Positions 10,034-19,291 of a stretch of DNA of 64,000 nt are shown one piece after another. The DNA comes from DASXKD01 sp963806145 (GTDB taxonomy: Bacteria > Actinomycetota > Actinomycetes > Streptosporangiales > Streptosporangiaceae). Each line of letters begins with the position of its first letter. Position 1 is the stretch's first letter. The notes under the pieces were generated by a model. That model had not been told where the DNA came from. It saw only the letters and a program-made list of their open reading frames with translations, and did not search any database. The DNA is taken from NCBI GenBank assembly GCA_963806145.1, contig CAWDXD010000005.1:1-64000 (forward strand). The letters are read 5' to 3'. Both the position numbers and the translations under genes were made by a program.

Positions 10034-10164
10034 CGGTCTCTCCTCACTGTCATATCCGTCAGATGGTCTATGCGGCGGCGGGGTTCGTCGGACGCGACAG
10101 ATGCGCCTATGCCCAGGATGAGCCCGGCGGCGTAGACGGTGTTGGTTTCGGCCTTGGTCGCCAT
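9997..10164 (-). pseudogene. Short ORF resembling the N-terminus of an MFS transporter
   Basis: A 55-codon frame starting at an ATG at 10164 whose first residues (TNTVYAAGLILGIG) look like the start of the first transmembrane helix of an MFS transporter. After about 25 residues the likeness ends, and the frame runs over the start of the GH15 gene to a stop at 9997. No convincing ribosome site precedes it. It is best read as a leftover of a deleted transporter; a chance ORF is the main alternative. Confidence 0.3.
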
Positions 10165-10178
10165 GTGCGTTGCCTGTA

Positions 10179-11738
10179 TCAGGTGGTGAGTCGTTGGTGG
10201 ATGTGGTCGGCGACGCGCAGGGCGTTGGCGATGGCGGTGAGGGCGGGGTTCACCGCGCCGATGCTGGGGAAGAAGCTGGTGTCTGCGACGTAGAGGTTGT
10301 CCAGTTCGTGGGCTTTGCAGTTGACGTCCAGGACCGAGGTGGCGGGGTCGGTGCCGAACCGGCAGGTGCCGGCCTGGTGCGCGCACCCGGCGATGGGGAT
10401 GCTCATGTTCATGTAGAAGTTCTTGCCGAGCACGTGGTGCTCGGCCATCCCGGTGTGGTTGAGGATCTTCTTCAGCTCCTCATACAGCCGGGCCGCCTCG
10501 GCGTTGTTGGTGGCCTGGTAGGCGAGGTGGACGTTGCCGTCGGCGTCGGTGGTGACCCGGTTGGACGGCAGCGGGAGGTCTTCGGTGGTGAGCCAGAAGT
10601 CCACCCCGTGGGCGGCGACGTCGGACAGGGTCCATTCGGGGGACAGCTTGGTCAGGGCAGGTTTCTCGCCGCGCATCGCCTCGGCGTTGGACTTGCCGAT
10701 CATCTGGATGTTCCCCGCCGGGTACTCATAGTCCTTCGTGGGGAAGTAGAAGTCGTTGATCCCCAGCGTCTTCTGGAACACCGTGTCGTTCTTCTCTTTG
10801 GACAGGGCGATCACGGCCAGGCAGTTGTGGAACATGTAGTTCCGCCCCACCTGGTCCGACCCGTTCGCCAGGCCATGCGGGTGCTCGCCGGTGGCGGAGT
10901 TCAGCAGGATCTTGGCACTGTTCGCCGCCCCCGCGCACAGCGCCACGATGTCGCCGGTGAACACCTCACCCCCGCCCCCGCCGCGGGAGACCACGACGCC
11001 GGTGACCGCCCGCCCGCCCGGGCCGGTCACCAGCCTGGTCACCTCGGCCCCGGTCAGCAAGGTGACATTCGGCCGGCCCAGCGCCGGGCGGACCGCGATC
11101 ACTTCGGCGTCGGACTTGGCGTGCACCAGGCACGGGTACCCATCACACCAGGTGCACCGGATGCAATTACTGCGGGCCCGGTCCGCCTCGTCCAAAAGGA
11201 TCCCGCACGGCGCGTGGAACGGCCGGTACCCGCCCTTCACCAGGCCCGCGGAGATCTCCGCGATCCGCGGCTCATGCGACACCGCCGGCCACGGATACGG
11301 CGCGGACCGGTGCCCCTCGGTCGGGTCCTCACCGCCGTTGCCGTGCACCTGGTACAACTGCTCCGCCTTCGAATACCACGGCTCGAAATCGTCATACGAC
11401 AACGGCCACGCCGGCGACACACCATCCACGTGCCGCAGTTCCCCGAAATCCCCCGGCCGCAGCCGGTACAACGCCGCCCCGTACAGCTTCGTCGCCCCGC
11501 CGACGAAATAATGCACCTGCGGCTGGAACGCCCCCCCGTCCCCGTCGAACCAGGTGTCCTTGCTGATGTACTTCCCCTCCACGAACACCGTCTTCGGATC
11601 CCAGTTACCGGTCTCCCGCGGCAGGAAATCCCCCCGCTCCAGCAGCAAGATCCGCTTCCCCGACCCCGCCAGCGCATACGCCAGCGTCCCCCCACCAGCC
11701 CCAGTCCCCACAATGATCACGTCATAATGCTCAGCCAC
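10179..11738 (-). CDS. GMC-family FAD-dependent oxidoreductase
   Basis: Complete 519-residue flavoprotein. The FAD-binding start is DVIIVGTGAGGGTLAYAL, and the C-terminal domain ends in the usual GMC stretch with NPALTAIANALRVADHI. A cysteine cluster, CIRCTWCDGYPC at about residues 190-202, and AGCAHQAGTCRFG near the active-site region place it with the bacterial GMC oxidoreductases of the glucose/choline oxidase superfamily that are often annotated as gluconate- or cholesterol-oxidase-like. It should oxidise an alcohol or sugar. No export signal is seen. It lies just upstream of the GH15 gene in the same direction, separated by about 145 bases holding the short MFS-like relic. The substrate is not predictable. 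Confidence 0.88.
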   Translation of the reverse strand: MAEHYDVIIVGTGAGGGTLAYALAGSGKRILLLERGDFLPRETGNWDPKTVFVEGKYISKDTWFDGDGGAFQPQVHYFVGGATKLYGAALYRLRPGDFGELRHVDGVSPAWPLSYDDFEPWYSKAEQLYQVHGNGGEDPTEGHRSAPYPWPAVSHEPRIAEISAGLVKGGYRPFHAPCGILLDEADRARSNCIRCTWCDGYPCLVHAKSDAEVIAVRPALGRPNVTLLTGAEVTRLVTGPGGRAVTGVVVSRGGGGGEVFTGDIVALCAGAANSAKILLNSATGEHPHGLANGSDQVGRNYMFHNCLAVIALSKEKNDTVFQKTLGINDFYFPTKDYEYPAGNIQMIGKSNAEAMRGEKPALTKLSPEWTLSDVAAHGVDFWLTTEDLPLPSNRVTTDADGNVHLAYQATNNAEAARLYEELKKILNHTGMAEHHVLGKNFYMNMSIPIAGCAHQAGTCRFGTDPATSVLDVNCKAHELDNLYVADTSFFPSIGAVNPALTAIANALRVADHIHQRLTT

Positions 11739-11809
11739 GGCTACCTCCTTCTACGCTGCCATGGTGAAGTCCGGGGCCGGGTGGCAGCATCACCCTGGCG
11801 GGGGGGTGC

Positions 11810-14512
11810 TCAGATCAGCTGAAGCCGGCGGGCCCGGCGGACCGCCTCGCCGCGGTGAGTCACCGCCAGCTTGTGGCAGATGTTCTTGATGTGCGATTTG
11901 ACAGTGTTGGTGGAGATGTACAGCTCACTGGCGATCTCGGCGGTGGTCAGCATGACCGAGACGTGTCGCAGCACTTCCTGTTCGCGCTCGGTGAGCGGCT
12001 CGATCACTGGGATCGCGGCCTCATTGAGGGTTTGCGAGGCAGCCGGAAGCGGATCGTGGCACCCGGCCGACCTGAGAAGGTGCTGGTGAGCGCCCGCCAG
12101 TTCCGGGTCACGCTGTAGCACAGGCCCGATCCAGCTCCGCTCCATGGCGAACGGCAGCCGAAGCTGCTCACGTTCGGCGAGCCGCAGCGCACACCCCAGC
12201 GATCGGCGGCCTCGTACGCGATCGCCGCGGTGATAGCTGAGCCGGGCATCCACCAGGCATGCTTGCACGCGCACCGATTCAGGTACTCCCTCATGCGCCG
12301 CCAGCACCGGGGCGAGCGCGCGCCGCGCGTTGTCACCGTCTCCGGCAGCCACCCAAGCATGCGCGAGCGTGACCGCCGCCTCGGGCGAGTTGTCGCAGTC
12401 GGCCCGCTTGGCCGCGGCGAGCGCTGCCTCGATGTCGCCGGCGGCCGCCAGCGCGCGCGACTCGGCCAGGTTGAGCCGCTGCTCGAGCCATGACGGAACA
12501 GACCAAGCCGATCGTGCCCTGGCCACGAACTGCGCGGCTGCTTCGGCGCGCCCCTCGGCCAGGGCGCTGTATGCGGCTGTCAGGCAGGCGACCGCCCCGA
12601 TCAGCCTGTCCGGGCTCGCCCGAAGGGCGGCGTCCACCTGCGTGAGCCGGCTGCGCGCCTCACGCAACTCGTGGTGCCCCAGGTGCACCCACGCGAGCGC
12701 GGCGAGCGCGGCAGGCTTGGGGTGCTGGCCTTGCGACCGCGGCCCGTCGCCCGCGCAGGCCGCCGTCGCCTCGCCGGCCAGCTCAGCGGCGCGGGCCGGA
12801 TGGCCGCGCAAGGCCTCTGCCAGCGCCAGATGACCAAGGCAGTCGATGCGTTCGTGCTCTTCTCCTGACGCCGCTGCGGCGGTCACCCCGGCATCGAGGA
12901 CACGGGCTGCCTCGCCGAAACGGCCTGACCACAGCTCGGCGGCTCCGCGGGCGAACAGCACCTGGGCACGAATCCCCGCGTGCCGGGCGGGCCCGCCCGC
13001 CCCGACCCTGCCTACCAGGGCCTCGGCACAGGCGACGGCCTCCGCCGCCGCGGTGAGATCCCCGCTGCGGCGAGAGACGGCGAGGCGGATCATGGCGACG
13101 GCCAGCCGGGCCGCATCCTCCTGATCTGCGGAAAGCCGGTCGAAGATCTTTTCCGCCGCATCCAGCGCGTCGGCAGCCGATTCAGGCCGGCCAGCGGACA
13201 GCGCGATCGCGGCGGAGACCAGATATGGCTGAGGCTCAGGCCAGGCTTCGCCGTGCGGCATGCTCGCAAACTCATCAGCCAGGGACCGGCCGCCTCGCCG
13301 CTCGATGACCTCACCGATCGCCAGCCCGTCGATGACCATGCTGGCGGCTAGTGGCCAGTCGCCGGCTTGGGCGGCGTGCCGCACCGCGTCGGTCAGCTGG
13401 CCGTTCCGCTCGTACCAGCGGGCGGCTTGCCGGTGCAATGAGGCGATCCGGTCCGGACACTCGAGCCTCAGCTTGAGCCGCAGCATCTGCGCGAGCAGCG
13501 TGTGGTAGCGGTACCACCCGCCGTCCATCGGCTGGACGAACGCATTGGCGTGCGCCAACGCGGCCAGGATCCGGCCAGCCTGTGCGTTACCGGCCAGTTC
13601 GCTGGCGACTTCGGCGTTGACGTGCTCCAGGATGGACGTGCTCAGCAGAACTTCCCGGACTTCCGGTGGCCGGGTGTCGAGGACCTCTTTCACCAGATAG
13701 CCGGTCAGGGCGCTCTCCCCGGTGACCAGTTCCTTGACGAACTGATCTGGGTCGGGATGGGCGGCCATGGACATTGCGGCGAGGCGGAGGCCGGCCGCCC
13801 AGCCCTCTGTTCGCCGCGTGAGGCACTCAAGCGGGCCGGCCGACAGCGTGCACCCGTGCTGGGCCAGCAATTGGCCCGCTTCGGCCACGCTGAAAGCCAG
13901 ATCACCAGCCCCAATCTCAGCCAGCTCGCCGGCCAGCCGGAGGCGATGCAGCGGAAGCGGGGGATCTGCCCGCGAGGAGACCACCAGGCGCAGGCCGGGC
14001 CCGGCGTTCTTCAGCAGGAAGTCAAGCCCGTCGAGCACTCTTGGCTCGGCAAGCAGGTGGAAATCATCAATGACCAGCCTCACTGGCGTGTTCTGGGCAG
14101 CCAGCGCCGACGCGAGCCGAAGCAGGAACAGGTGCTCAGCGGTTCGCCCACGCGCGGTGGCGGGCAGTGTCTTGGGTATCGCAACGCCGGACTTGCGCAG
14201 TGCCGCGACGACGTAGGACCAGAAGACTCCCGGCCGGGTGTCGTACTCATCCACAGAAACCCAGGCAACAGGACCGGACTGCGCTGCCCACAACGCCAAG
14301 GCCATCGTTTTCCCCGTGCCAAGAGGGCCGGTGACGATGGTCAGCGGGCACCACCGCATGCCTTGGGTGATAAGCGTGGTGACCCGCGGACGCGGGACCG
14401 CCCAGTCGGGCACATTCGGCACGGTGATCTTAGAGGCCAGGATCGGATCGCCACGGGAAGCCGCCGGCCGTTTGGAAGTGGTCACCACGTGCTTGGCAGT
14501 ACGAGCTGCCAT
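11810..14512 (-). CDS. Large LuxR-family ATPase regulator (LAL, MalT-like)
   Basis: A transcription activator of about 900 residues. The N-terminal STAND-type ATPase has Walker A GPLGTGKTMALALW and Walker B-like LVIDDFHLL. It is followed by a WYRYHTLLAQMLR segment typical of MalT, a long alpha-helical repeat region and a C-terminal LuxR helix-turn-helix (LTEREQEVLRHVSVMLTTAE, then STNTVKSHIKNI). I start it at the ATG at 14512 because GGAGG lies six bases upstream; an earlier ATG at 14557 is less likely. The bound ligand is unknown. It lies downstream of a three-copy repeat array, which may be its own control region. A second LAL gene lies 1.7 kb away. Confidence 0.93.
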   Translation of the reverse strand: MAARTAKHVVTTSKRPAASRGDPILASKITVPNVPDWAVPRPRVTTLITQGMRWCPLTIVTGPLGTGKTMALALWAAQSGPVAWVSVDEYDTRPGVFWSYVVAALRKSGVAIPKTLPATARGRTAEHLFLLRLASALAAQNTPVRLVIDDFHLLAEPRVLDGLDFLLKNAGPGLRLVVSSRADPPLPLHRLRLAGELAEIGAGDLAFSVAEAGQLLAQHGCTLSAGPLECLTRRTEGWAAGLRLAAMSMAAHPDPDQFVKELVTGESALTGYLVKEVLDTRPPEVREVLLSTSILEHVNAEVASELAGNAQAGRILAALAHANAFVQPMDGGWYRYHTLLAQMLRLKLRLECPDRIASLHRQAARWYERNGQLTDAVRHAAQAGDWPLAASMVIDGLAIGEVIERRGGRSLADEFASMPHGEAWPEPQPYLVSAAIALSAGRPESAADALDAAEKIFDRLSADQEDAARLAVAMIRLAVSRRSGDLTAAAEAVACAEALVGRVGAGGPARHAGIRAQVLFARGAAELWSGRFGEAARVLDAGVTAAAASGEEHERIDCLGHLALAEALRGHPARAAELAGEATAACAGDGPRSQGQHPKPAALAALAWVHLGHHELREARSRLTQVDAALRASPDRLIGAVACLTAAYSALAEGRAEAAAQFVARARSAWSVPSWLEQRLNLAESRALAAAGDIEAALAAAKRADCDNSPEAAVTLAHAWVAAGDGDNARRALAPVLAAHEGVPESVRVQACLVDARLSYHRGDRVRGRRSLGCALRLAEREQLRLPFAMERSWIGPVLQRDPELAGAHQHLLRSAGCHDPLPAASQTLNEAAIPVIEPLTEREQEVLRHVSVMLTTAEIASELYISTNTVKSHIKNICHKLAVTHRGEAVRRARRLQLI

Positions 14513-14577
14513 CGGAACCTCCGCTGGGGTGCTGACCGGACCCACTCGGCCCAGCAACCAACGGGCATATCACCCGT

Positions 14578-14706
14578 ACTACCACGAAAGCGCAGCCGGG
14601 CAAGACTGCGCATCCCACGATTCGTGGTAACCAGCGGCCCTCAGCAGAGATTCGTGGTAACCAGCAGCCTCAGCAGAGATTCGTGGTAACCAGCAGCCTC
14701 AGCAGA
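14578..14706. repeat. Three tandem ~29-bp repeats plus an inverted half-copy upstream of the LAL gene
   Basis: Three direct copies of a unit that begins GATTCGTGGTAACCAGC and ends CAGCAGA start near 14619, 14649 and 14678. Copies two and three are identical over the unit; copy one differs by GGCC for AGCC and one extra C. The core TTCGTGGTA also occurs inverted as TACCACGAA at 14579-14587, in the 5' region of the LAL gene. Regular spacing close to three helical turns plus an inverted core is what multiple binding sites for one regulator look like. Whether the LAL protein itself or another factor binds is inference. Confidence 0.75.
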
Positions 14707-14766
14707 TCAGGCCAGCCGTGGGCTTTAGCTTGCATTTAGCCCGCCTTTATCTAGCCTTTAACTCAA

Positions 14767-15339
14767 CTAGCGATTCGAGCGGCCCGGGTCACCGGGTGCC
14801 AGCGGTTGCCACATCCCCCGGTCCGGGTCGTATTCCTCGCGCTCGAACAGGAGCATGTCATCGCCCAGGAGGATGAGCGAGTAAGGGCTGGGACCCGAGC
14901 CCAGCACATGACCATGGTTATGCACATCGTCGGGCGGGACCAATGTCACCACATCACCGCAGTGCAGGGCGCGCTGATCGGCGAGGCTCAATTCGGCGCG
15001 TCCATCGGCATGGCGAACCGCGTTCCAGTGCTGATGCGTCTCCACCCCGCGGACCGGGGTGATCGCGACCCAGCACCGGTGGGTATGGGTGTAGGCCATC
15101 ACCCCTTCGGGCCGGTGCACGAGCACCAGGCGCGGACCGCGGTCCGGCGTGGCCAGCCAGTGCACCCCGGGCGACTCGGCGGGAATCTTCGCGATCAGCG
15201 GAGCGAAAAATTCCCCGTCGGAGGCCAGCTCCACCAGCAGCCGTCCCACCCTGCCCATGTCGGGGTGGCCGCTTGAACACAGCTCATCAAGCTGAGCCAG
15301 GAAGTGACGTACCGGTGAGGGATGCGCGTCGAGACTCAT
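14767..15339 (-). CDS. Cysteine-dioxygenase-like cupin
   Basis: A 190-residue single-domain cupin resembling the cysteine dioxygenase family (thiol dioxygenases that bind iron through three histidines). His85 and His87 in AYTHTHRCW and His140 in PPDDVHNHGHV fall where the CDO iron ligands (86, 88, 140 in the mammalian enzyme) are expected. The start was set at the ATG at 15339 (MSLDAHPSP); an in-frame ATG 30 bases upstream is possible. The predicted reaction is oxidation of cysteine or a related thiol to its sulfinate. It is encoded alone between the first LAL gene and a divergent MscS gene. The exact thiol is uncertain. Confidence 0.78.
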   Translation of the reverse strand: MSLDAHPSPVRHFLAQLDELCSSGHPDMGRVGRLLVELASDGEFFAPLIAKIPAESPGVHWLATPDRGPRLVLVHRPEGVMAYTHTHRCWVAITPVRGVETHQHWNAVRHADGRAELSLADQRALHCGDVVTLVPPDDVHNHGHVLGSGPSPYSLILLGDDMLLFEREEYDPDRGMWQPLAPGDPGRSNR

Positions 15340-15549
15340 CCGTCCCAACCTAGCCCGTCCATCAGCCATGCTGCCTGGCGCGGCCACGGGTTCACCCTTG
15401 CGGGTGATGCGACTGTCAGCATCGCAAGCGACGGTGGGCTGGTTGAAGCACCTCCGCAAGCCGGCCCATCTCCCGAAGGGCCCGGGTAGGAGACGTGTCA
15501 CCCTGCGCCCGTTAGCATGGCCCATCTCCAGCAGGGCGGAGGGATCGCG

Positions 15550-16254
15550 GTGGACCTGCAGGAAAAGCGTCAGCTTGACCTGGCGAGACAGGTGGCCAGC
15601 GCCAAGGCACGGGCCCGGCCCTGGCGCGCCATCATCTTTACCGTGCTGGCCGTGGCTGCCGCAGGCACCTCTTATGCCTTCGGCCGTGACCTGCAGAACC
15701 TGTTCGAGCCGGGACACCTGGCCAGCTCGATCGCCGCCGCGTCAGCCGCCATTGCGTTTTTCGTCTTTGCGAGCATCGCTGTGGTGTCCCTTGCCGGCCG
15801 GGCGCGGGAGACACTCCAGTCGGTCACCGGATCCGCACATGCGGCGGTGGTGCGGTACGCGATCGTGCTGTTCGGCGCCATTTTCACCATCGCCATCACG
15901 CTGGTGCTGCTCAAGGTCCCGATCGGCCAGCTGCTGGTCGGCGGGGCGTTCGCCACGATCATCATCACGATCGCCGGCCAGCAGGCGCTCAGCAATATCT
16001 TCGCAGGGCTCGTCTTGCTGCTGTCCCGCCCGTTCCAGGTCGGCGACATGGTGCTGCTGCGCTCGGGAGCATTCAGCGGCCAGATCGAGGGCACCGTGAC
16101 CGAGATCGGCATCACCTACCTGAAGCTCGAGACCGGCAACGGCGTGATGTCCCTGCCGAACTCGCAGGTGCTTGCCGCGGCCGTCAGCCGCCGGACGGCC
16201 GCCGGACAGCCAGGCGGACCCGAGCACGACGGACCTGGGCGGCCAGGCGTCTAA
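15550..16254 (+). CDS. Short MscS-type mechanosensitive channel
   Basis: A 234-residue membrane protein. Hydrophobic helices precede the MscS pore helix and beta-domain start (QQALSNIFAGLVLLLSRPFQ, VGDMVLL). The middle beta domain is present (VTEIGITYLKLETGNGVMSLPNS), but the C-terminal alpha/beta cage domain of E. coli MscS is largely missing, the tail being a short Gly/Pro-rich stretch. The GTG at 15550 is favoured over the ATG at 15517 because GGCGGAGGG lies six bases upstream. It probably releases ions under osmotic downshift. Its stop codon overlaps the stop of the convergent LAL gene in the four bases CTAA. Confidence 0.85.
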   Translation: MDLQEKRQLDLARQVASAKARARPWRAIIFTVLAVAAAGTSYAFGRDLQNLFEPGHLASSIAAASAAIAFFVFASIAVVSLAGRARETLQSVTGSAHAAVVRYAIVLFGAIFTIAITLVLLKVPIGQLLVGGAFATIIITIAGQQALSNIFAGLVLLLSRPFQVGDMVLLRSGAFSGQIEGTVTEIGITYLKLETGNGVMSLPNSQVLAAAVSRRTAAGQPGGPEHDGPGRPGV

Positions 16255-18524
16255 CCGCCCAGGAGCCCTAGCTCCCGGGACCGGGTGACCGCTTGAGTGC
16301 GGGTGGTGGCGCCCAGTTTGCGGTAGATCGACTTCATCTCCGACTTGATGGTGTGCGGCGAGAGGAACAGTTCAGCGGCGATCTCCGGAACCGGCAGATG
16401 CGTGGACAACAGCGGCAGGAGCCGCAGCTCAGCCGCCGTAAGCGCCGACGGGCCGACGGCGTGCGCCTCGATGGTGGCGAGATTGGCCTGCAACCGGTCA
16501 GCAAGCACAGGGAGGATGCCGAGGTCGGGCCGCTGCTGGAATATGCCGCGGGCTTGCACCAGGACCGCTGCGGCACCCCCGGGGTCAGTGAGCGTGATGT
16601 AGGCGCGGGTCATCTCCAGAAGTGCCTGGACTGACACCACGGGCAGGGCGTAGGTCAGCAGGGGCCTGAGCCGGGAGGCACGCCCGAGGTAGAGACGCCC
16701 CTCGGCGATGTCTCCCCGGTGCAGCGCGGCCCGGCTCGCCCAGGCGTATACGAGGGCGCTGGTCCAGTAGTCGCCGAGCTGCCCATCGTCCACGATGGTT
16801 GCTGCTCGCTGTGCGAGCGTCGTGACCTGGGACCAGTCATCGCGTTCGGCTGCCACGCCGCACTGCTGGGCAAGGACCATGCCGGCGAAAGGCAGGTTAC
16901 CGGAGTCGGTCGCGAGATCGAGTGTGTGAGCGAGAATGGGTTCGGCTTGGGCCGGGTCACCCTCAAGCAGGTAGGAAATGCCCTCCGTGTACAGCATTGA
17001 CATCCGGTAGGGGCTGGCCGGGCTCAGCCCCTCCCAGGCGGTCCGCGCGTCGCGCCGCATCTCGGCGACGCCACCGCGGCACAAGTTCGCGCGCAAGTAG
17101 GCGAGCGTGGCTTCCATCGTGCTTCCGTCAGGAAGAATCCCAGCCGGGACAGCACGCTCCGCGGCGGCGGCCCAGCGCTCGGCCTCGCCTGGCTGGCCGA
17201 GGAGGGCGAAAATCAGCGAGCCATGCGCGGCGATTGCCCCGTAGTGCTCCGCCGCCGTCAGGTCCTTGAGCCACTCCATCCAGCGCCGCACCGTCTCGAC
17301 GCGCCCGCTGGCCCAGACGGGATTTTGCAGCTCCAGAATCAGCCGGGCTACCCGGTCGTAGTCCCCTGCCGCCTGTGCAAGGTCGATCGCCGCCTCCGGC
17401 ATGGCGTTCGCCTCGAACCACATGGCCGCCCGGAACTGGAGATCCTGGATCAGATCGGGCTCTCGGCGCTGGAGTTCTGCCCGCAGCAGTTCGCGGAGCA
17501 AATAGTGGTAGCGGTACCACTCACGGCGACGGTCGAGCGGGATCACGAGCAGGTTCTTGGCTTCCAGCTGTTCGAGGACAGCCCCGGATCCCTGCTCACC
17601 CAGGATCGCGTCGCAGAGCGGTCCGCACATCCGGTCCAGGACCGAAGTGCGGGTGAGGAACGACACTTCCGCTGCCGAGATCCGGTCGAGGAACTCCGAG
17701 CGCAGGTAGTCGCCCATGTAGACGTCGTCGCCGGTGAAAGTGAAGCCGACTTCGCTCTGCCGGGTGCCGGACTGCATGGCCAGCGCGGCGATATACAGCC
17801 CGGTTGGCCATCCTTCGGTCCGCCGCAGAAGATCACGAAGACCGGTCTCGTCGACGTCGGCTCCCGCCCCCTTCAGCAATGAGCCCGCCTCCAGCGGCCC
17901 CAGCGCCAGGTCATCAGCGGTGATCTCAAATATCCCGCCCTGAGCGCGCAACCGCGCTGTCGGCAGCGGCACCACACCGCGCGAAGCCAGCGCCAACTGC
18001 CACCCAGACGGAAGGCGCAGCGCGAACTCGGCGATCGCGTTCTGGCATTGCCTGTTCGTGACGGCCTCGGCATGGTCGAGCAGCACCGTCACCGGCGGCT
18101 GCACCGAGGCGACGGCGGACACGAACCGGGGAACCATGCTGGTGGCCGCGCCCGAGGAGGCCAGTGCCGGAAATATCGCCGGATCGACGGGCCCGATCCG
18201 ATCCAGCGCAACCGCAAGAGCACTCAGCAGCACGACGGGGTCGTTGTCCCCGTCGTCGCAGGACAGCCACGCCACACGCGGCCCGATGCGGTCAGCCCAT
18301 TGCGCCAGAAGCGTCGTCTTGCCGTAGCCGGGTGGGGCGATCATGGTGATGACCGGAGCCCTGGTAGCGACCAGCCGCTCGACCAGAGCCGTCCGGGCGA
18401 CGAGTCCCGGCCGGGCCCCGGGCGGGTGGAATTTCGACTCGGACAGCGTGAAGCCAAGCCTCGGAGCGGTCCGGTGATCTCCGCCAGACATCGTCTGAGT
18501 CACCCCGGTGGCCTCCGGCTTCAT
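16251..18524 (-). CDS. Second LAL-type LuxR regulator
   Basis: A 757-residue MalT-like regulator, shorter than its neighbour. The N-terminal ATPase has Walker A APPGYGKTTLLAQWA; a WYRYHYLLRELLRAELQ segment and a helical-repeat region follow, and the C-terminal LuxR helix-turn-helix (LTAAELRLLPLLSTHL, SPHTIKSEMKSIYRKLG) closes it. The start is uncertain: an ATG at 18524 and a second at 18491 are both possible. The two LAL proteins are alike only in architecture. The gene converges on the MscS gene, and upstream is an AT-richer stretch that should carry its promoter. Confidence 0.92.
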   Translation of the reverse strand: MKPEATGVTQTMSGGDHRTAPRLGFTLSESKFHPPGARPGLVARTALVERLVATRAPVITMIAPPGYGKTTLLAQWADRIGPRVAWLSCDDGDNDPVVLLSALAVALDRIGPVDPAIFPALASSGAATSMVPRFVSAVASVQPPVTVLLDHAEAVTNRQCQNAIAEFALRLPSGWQLALASRGVVPLPTARLRAQGGIFEITADDLALGPLEAGSLLKGAGADVDETGLRDLLRRTEGWPTGLYIAALAMQSGTRQSEVGFTFTGDDVYMGDYLRSEFLDRISAAEVSFLTRTSVLDRMCGPLCDAILGEQGSGAVLEQLEAKNLLVIPLDRRREWYRYHYLLRELLRAELQRREPDLIQDLQFRAAMWFEANAMPEAAIDLAQAAGDYDRVARLILELQNPVWASGRVETVRRWMEWLKDLTAAEHYGAIAAHGSLIFALLGQPGEAERWAAAAERAVPAGILPDGSTMEATLAYLRANLCRGGVAEMRRDARTAWEGLSPASPYRMSMLYTEGISYLLEGDPAQAEPILAHTLDLATDSGNLPFAGMVLAQQCGVAAERDDWSQVTTLAQRAATIVDDGQLGDYWTSALVYAWASRAALHRGDIAEGRLYLGRASRLRPLLTYALPVVSVQALLEMTRAYITLTDPGGAAAVLVQARGIFQQRPDLGILPVLADRLQANLATIEAHAVGPSALTAAELRLLPLLSTHLPVPEIAAELFLSPHTIKSEMKSIYRKLGATTRTQAVTRSRELGLLGG

Positions 18525-18922
18525 CCTTCAGAACGTACTTCAAGATCAAATCGGCATCAATGACGACTCTAAAGAGGCAACACCGTCTTGCACGTCAGCA
18601 TTGTTTCCGGCGAATGAACGTAAGGTCAAGGTTCGGCAAAGCCTGGCACAGCAATCGTCAGCAGCGGTTCCCCCATCGTTGATCTGGCCGCGGGAGCCCG
18701 CCCAGGGCCGACAAGCCAAGCCGGGTGACCGTGCCCGGCGGGTCGTTCTTCGTCGCTGGCCTCCAGGTTACTTGCTGGTGATATTCAGCAAAGCGCCAGC
18801 TCGATCCGTGATGCTGCAGGTGGTCCTTTCCGGCGGCATGCCGCTGAGGCCAGCCCGCGACAGCACGAGCACGTGCCCCCGCCAAGTCACGCCGGGCCCT
18901 CGGACCTGAGACCCGCCACGCC
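18525..18922. other. Intergenic region upstream of the second LAL gene
   Basis: About 400 bases without a supported gene. The first 80 bases next to the LAL start are clearly AT-richer than the surroundings, as expected for a promoter. The open frames here show no actinomycete-type third-position bias or family likeness. Confidence 0.5.
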
Positions 18923-19210
18923 ATGCACGGACACAAACAGCAGTCCGGGCCCGTCCGGACTGAGGGATGCCCTATCGAGCCCGTGCCCAGCAACACCGGC
19001 TACCGCTACCGGATCATCCTGCGCGGCGAGTGCGGACCACTACTCGCGGCCCTGTTCGGCGACGCCGCGATCGAGTCCGGCTGCGCCCGCACGTGCATCG
19101 TCGCTGCGGTCCGCGATGACGCCGGGCTCTACGGCTTGCTTGACCAGATCCAGGACCTCGCCCTGCATCTGGTCAGCCTCAACGAGCTCGGCGACGACAC
19201 CGGACCCTGA
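18923..19210 (+). CDS. Small hypothetical protein
   Basis: Up to 95 residues; the conserved-looking part starts near a GTG at 18983 (PSNTGYRYRIILRGECG). It has a compact alpha/beta look ending in LYGLLDQIQDLALHLVSLNE, a pattern I associate with short actinobacterial proteins of unknown function whose C-termini carry LxxLLxRIxxLxLxL. No catalytic motif is visible. No good ribosome site is seen before either start. It is followed after 81 bases by the YihY/BrkB gene on the same strand. Confidence 0.55.
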   Translation: MHGHKQQSGPVRTEGCPIEPVPSNTGYRYRIILRGECGPLLAALFGDAAIESGCARTCIVAAVRDDAGLYGLLDQIQDLALHLVSLNELGDDTGP

Positions 19211-19291
19211 GTACCTCACCCGGTGCTGGCTCCCATCAGCGGCACGCCGTACCTGCCTCCCCGCAGGAGATATCAGGACTAGCCTGGGCCC

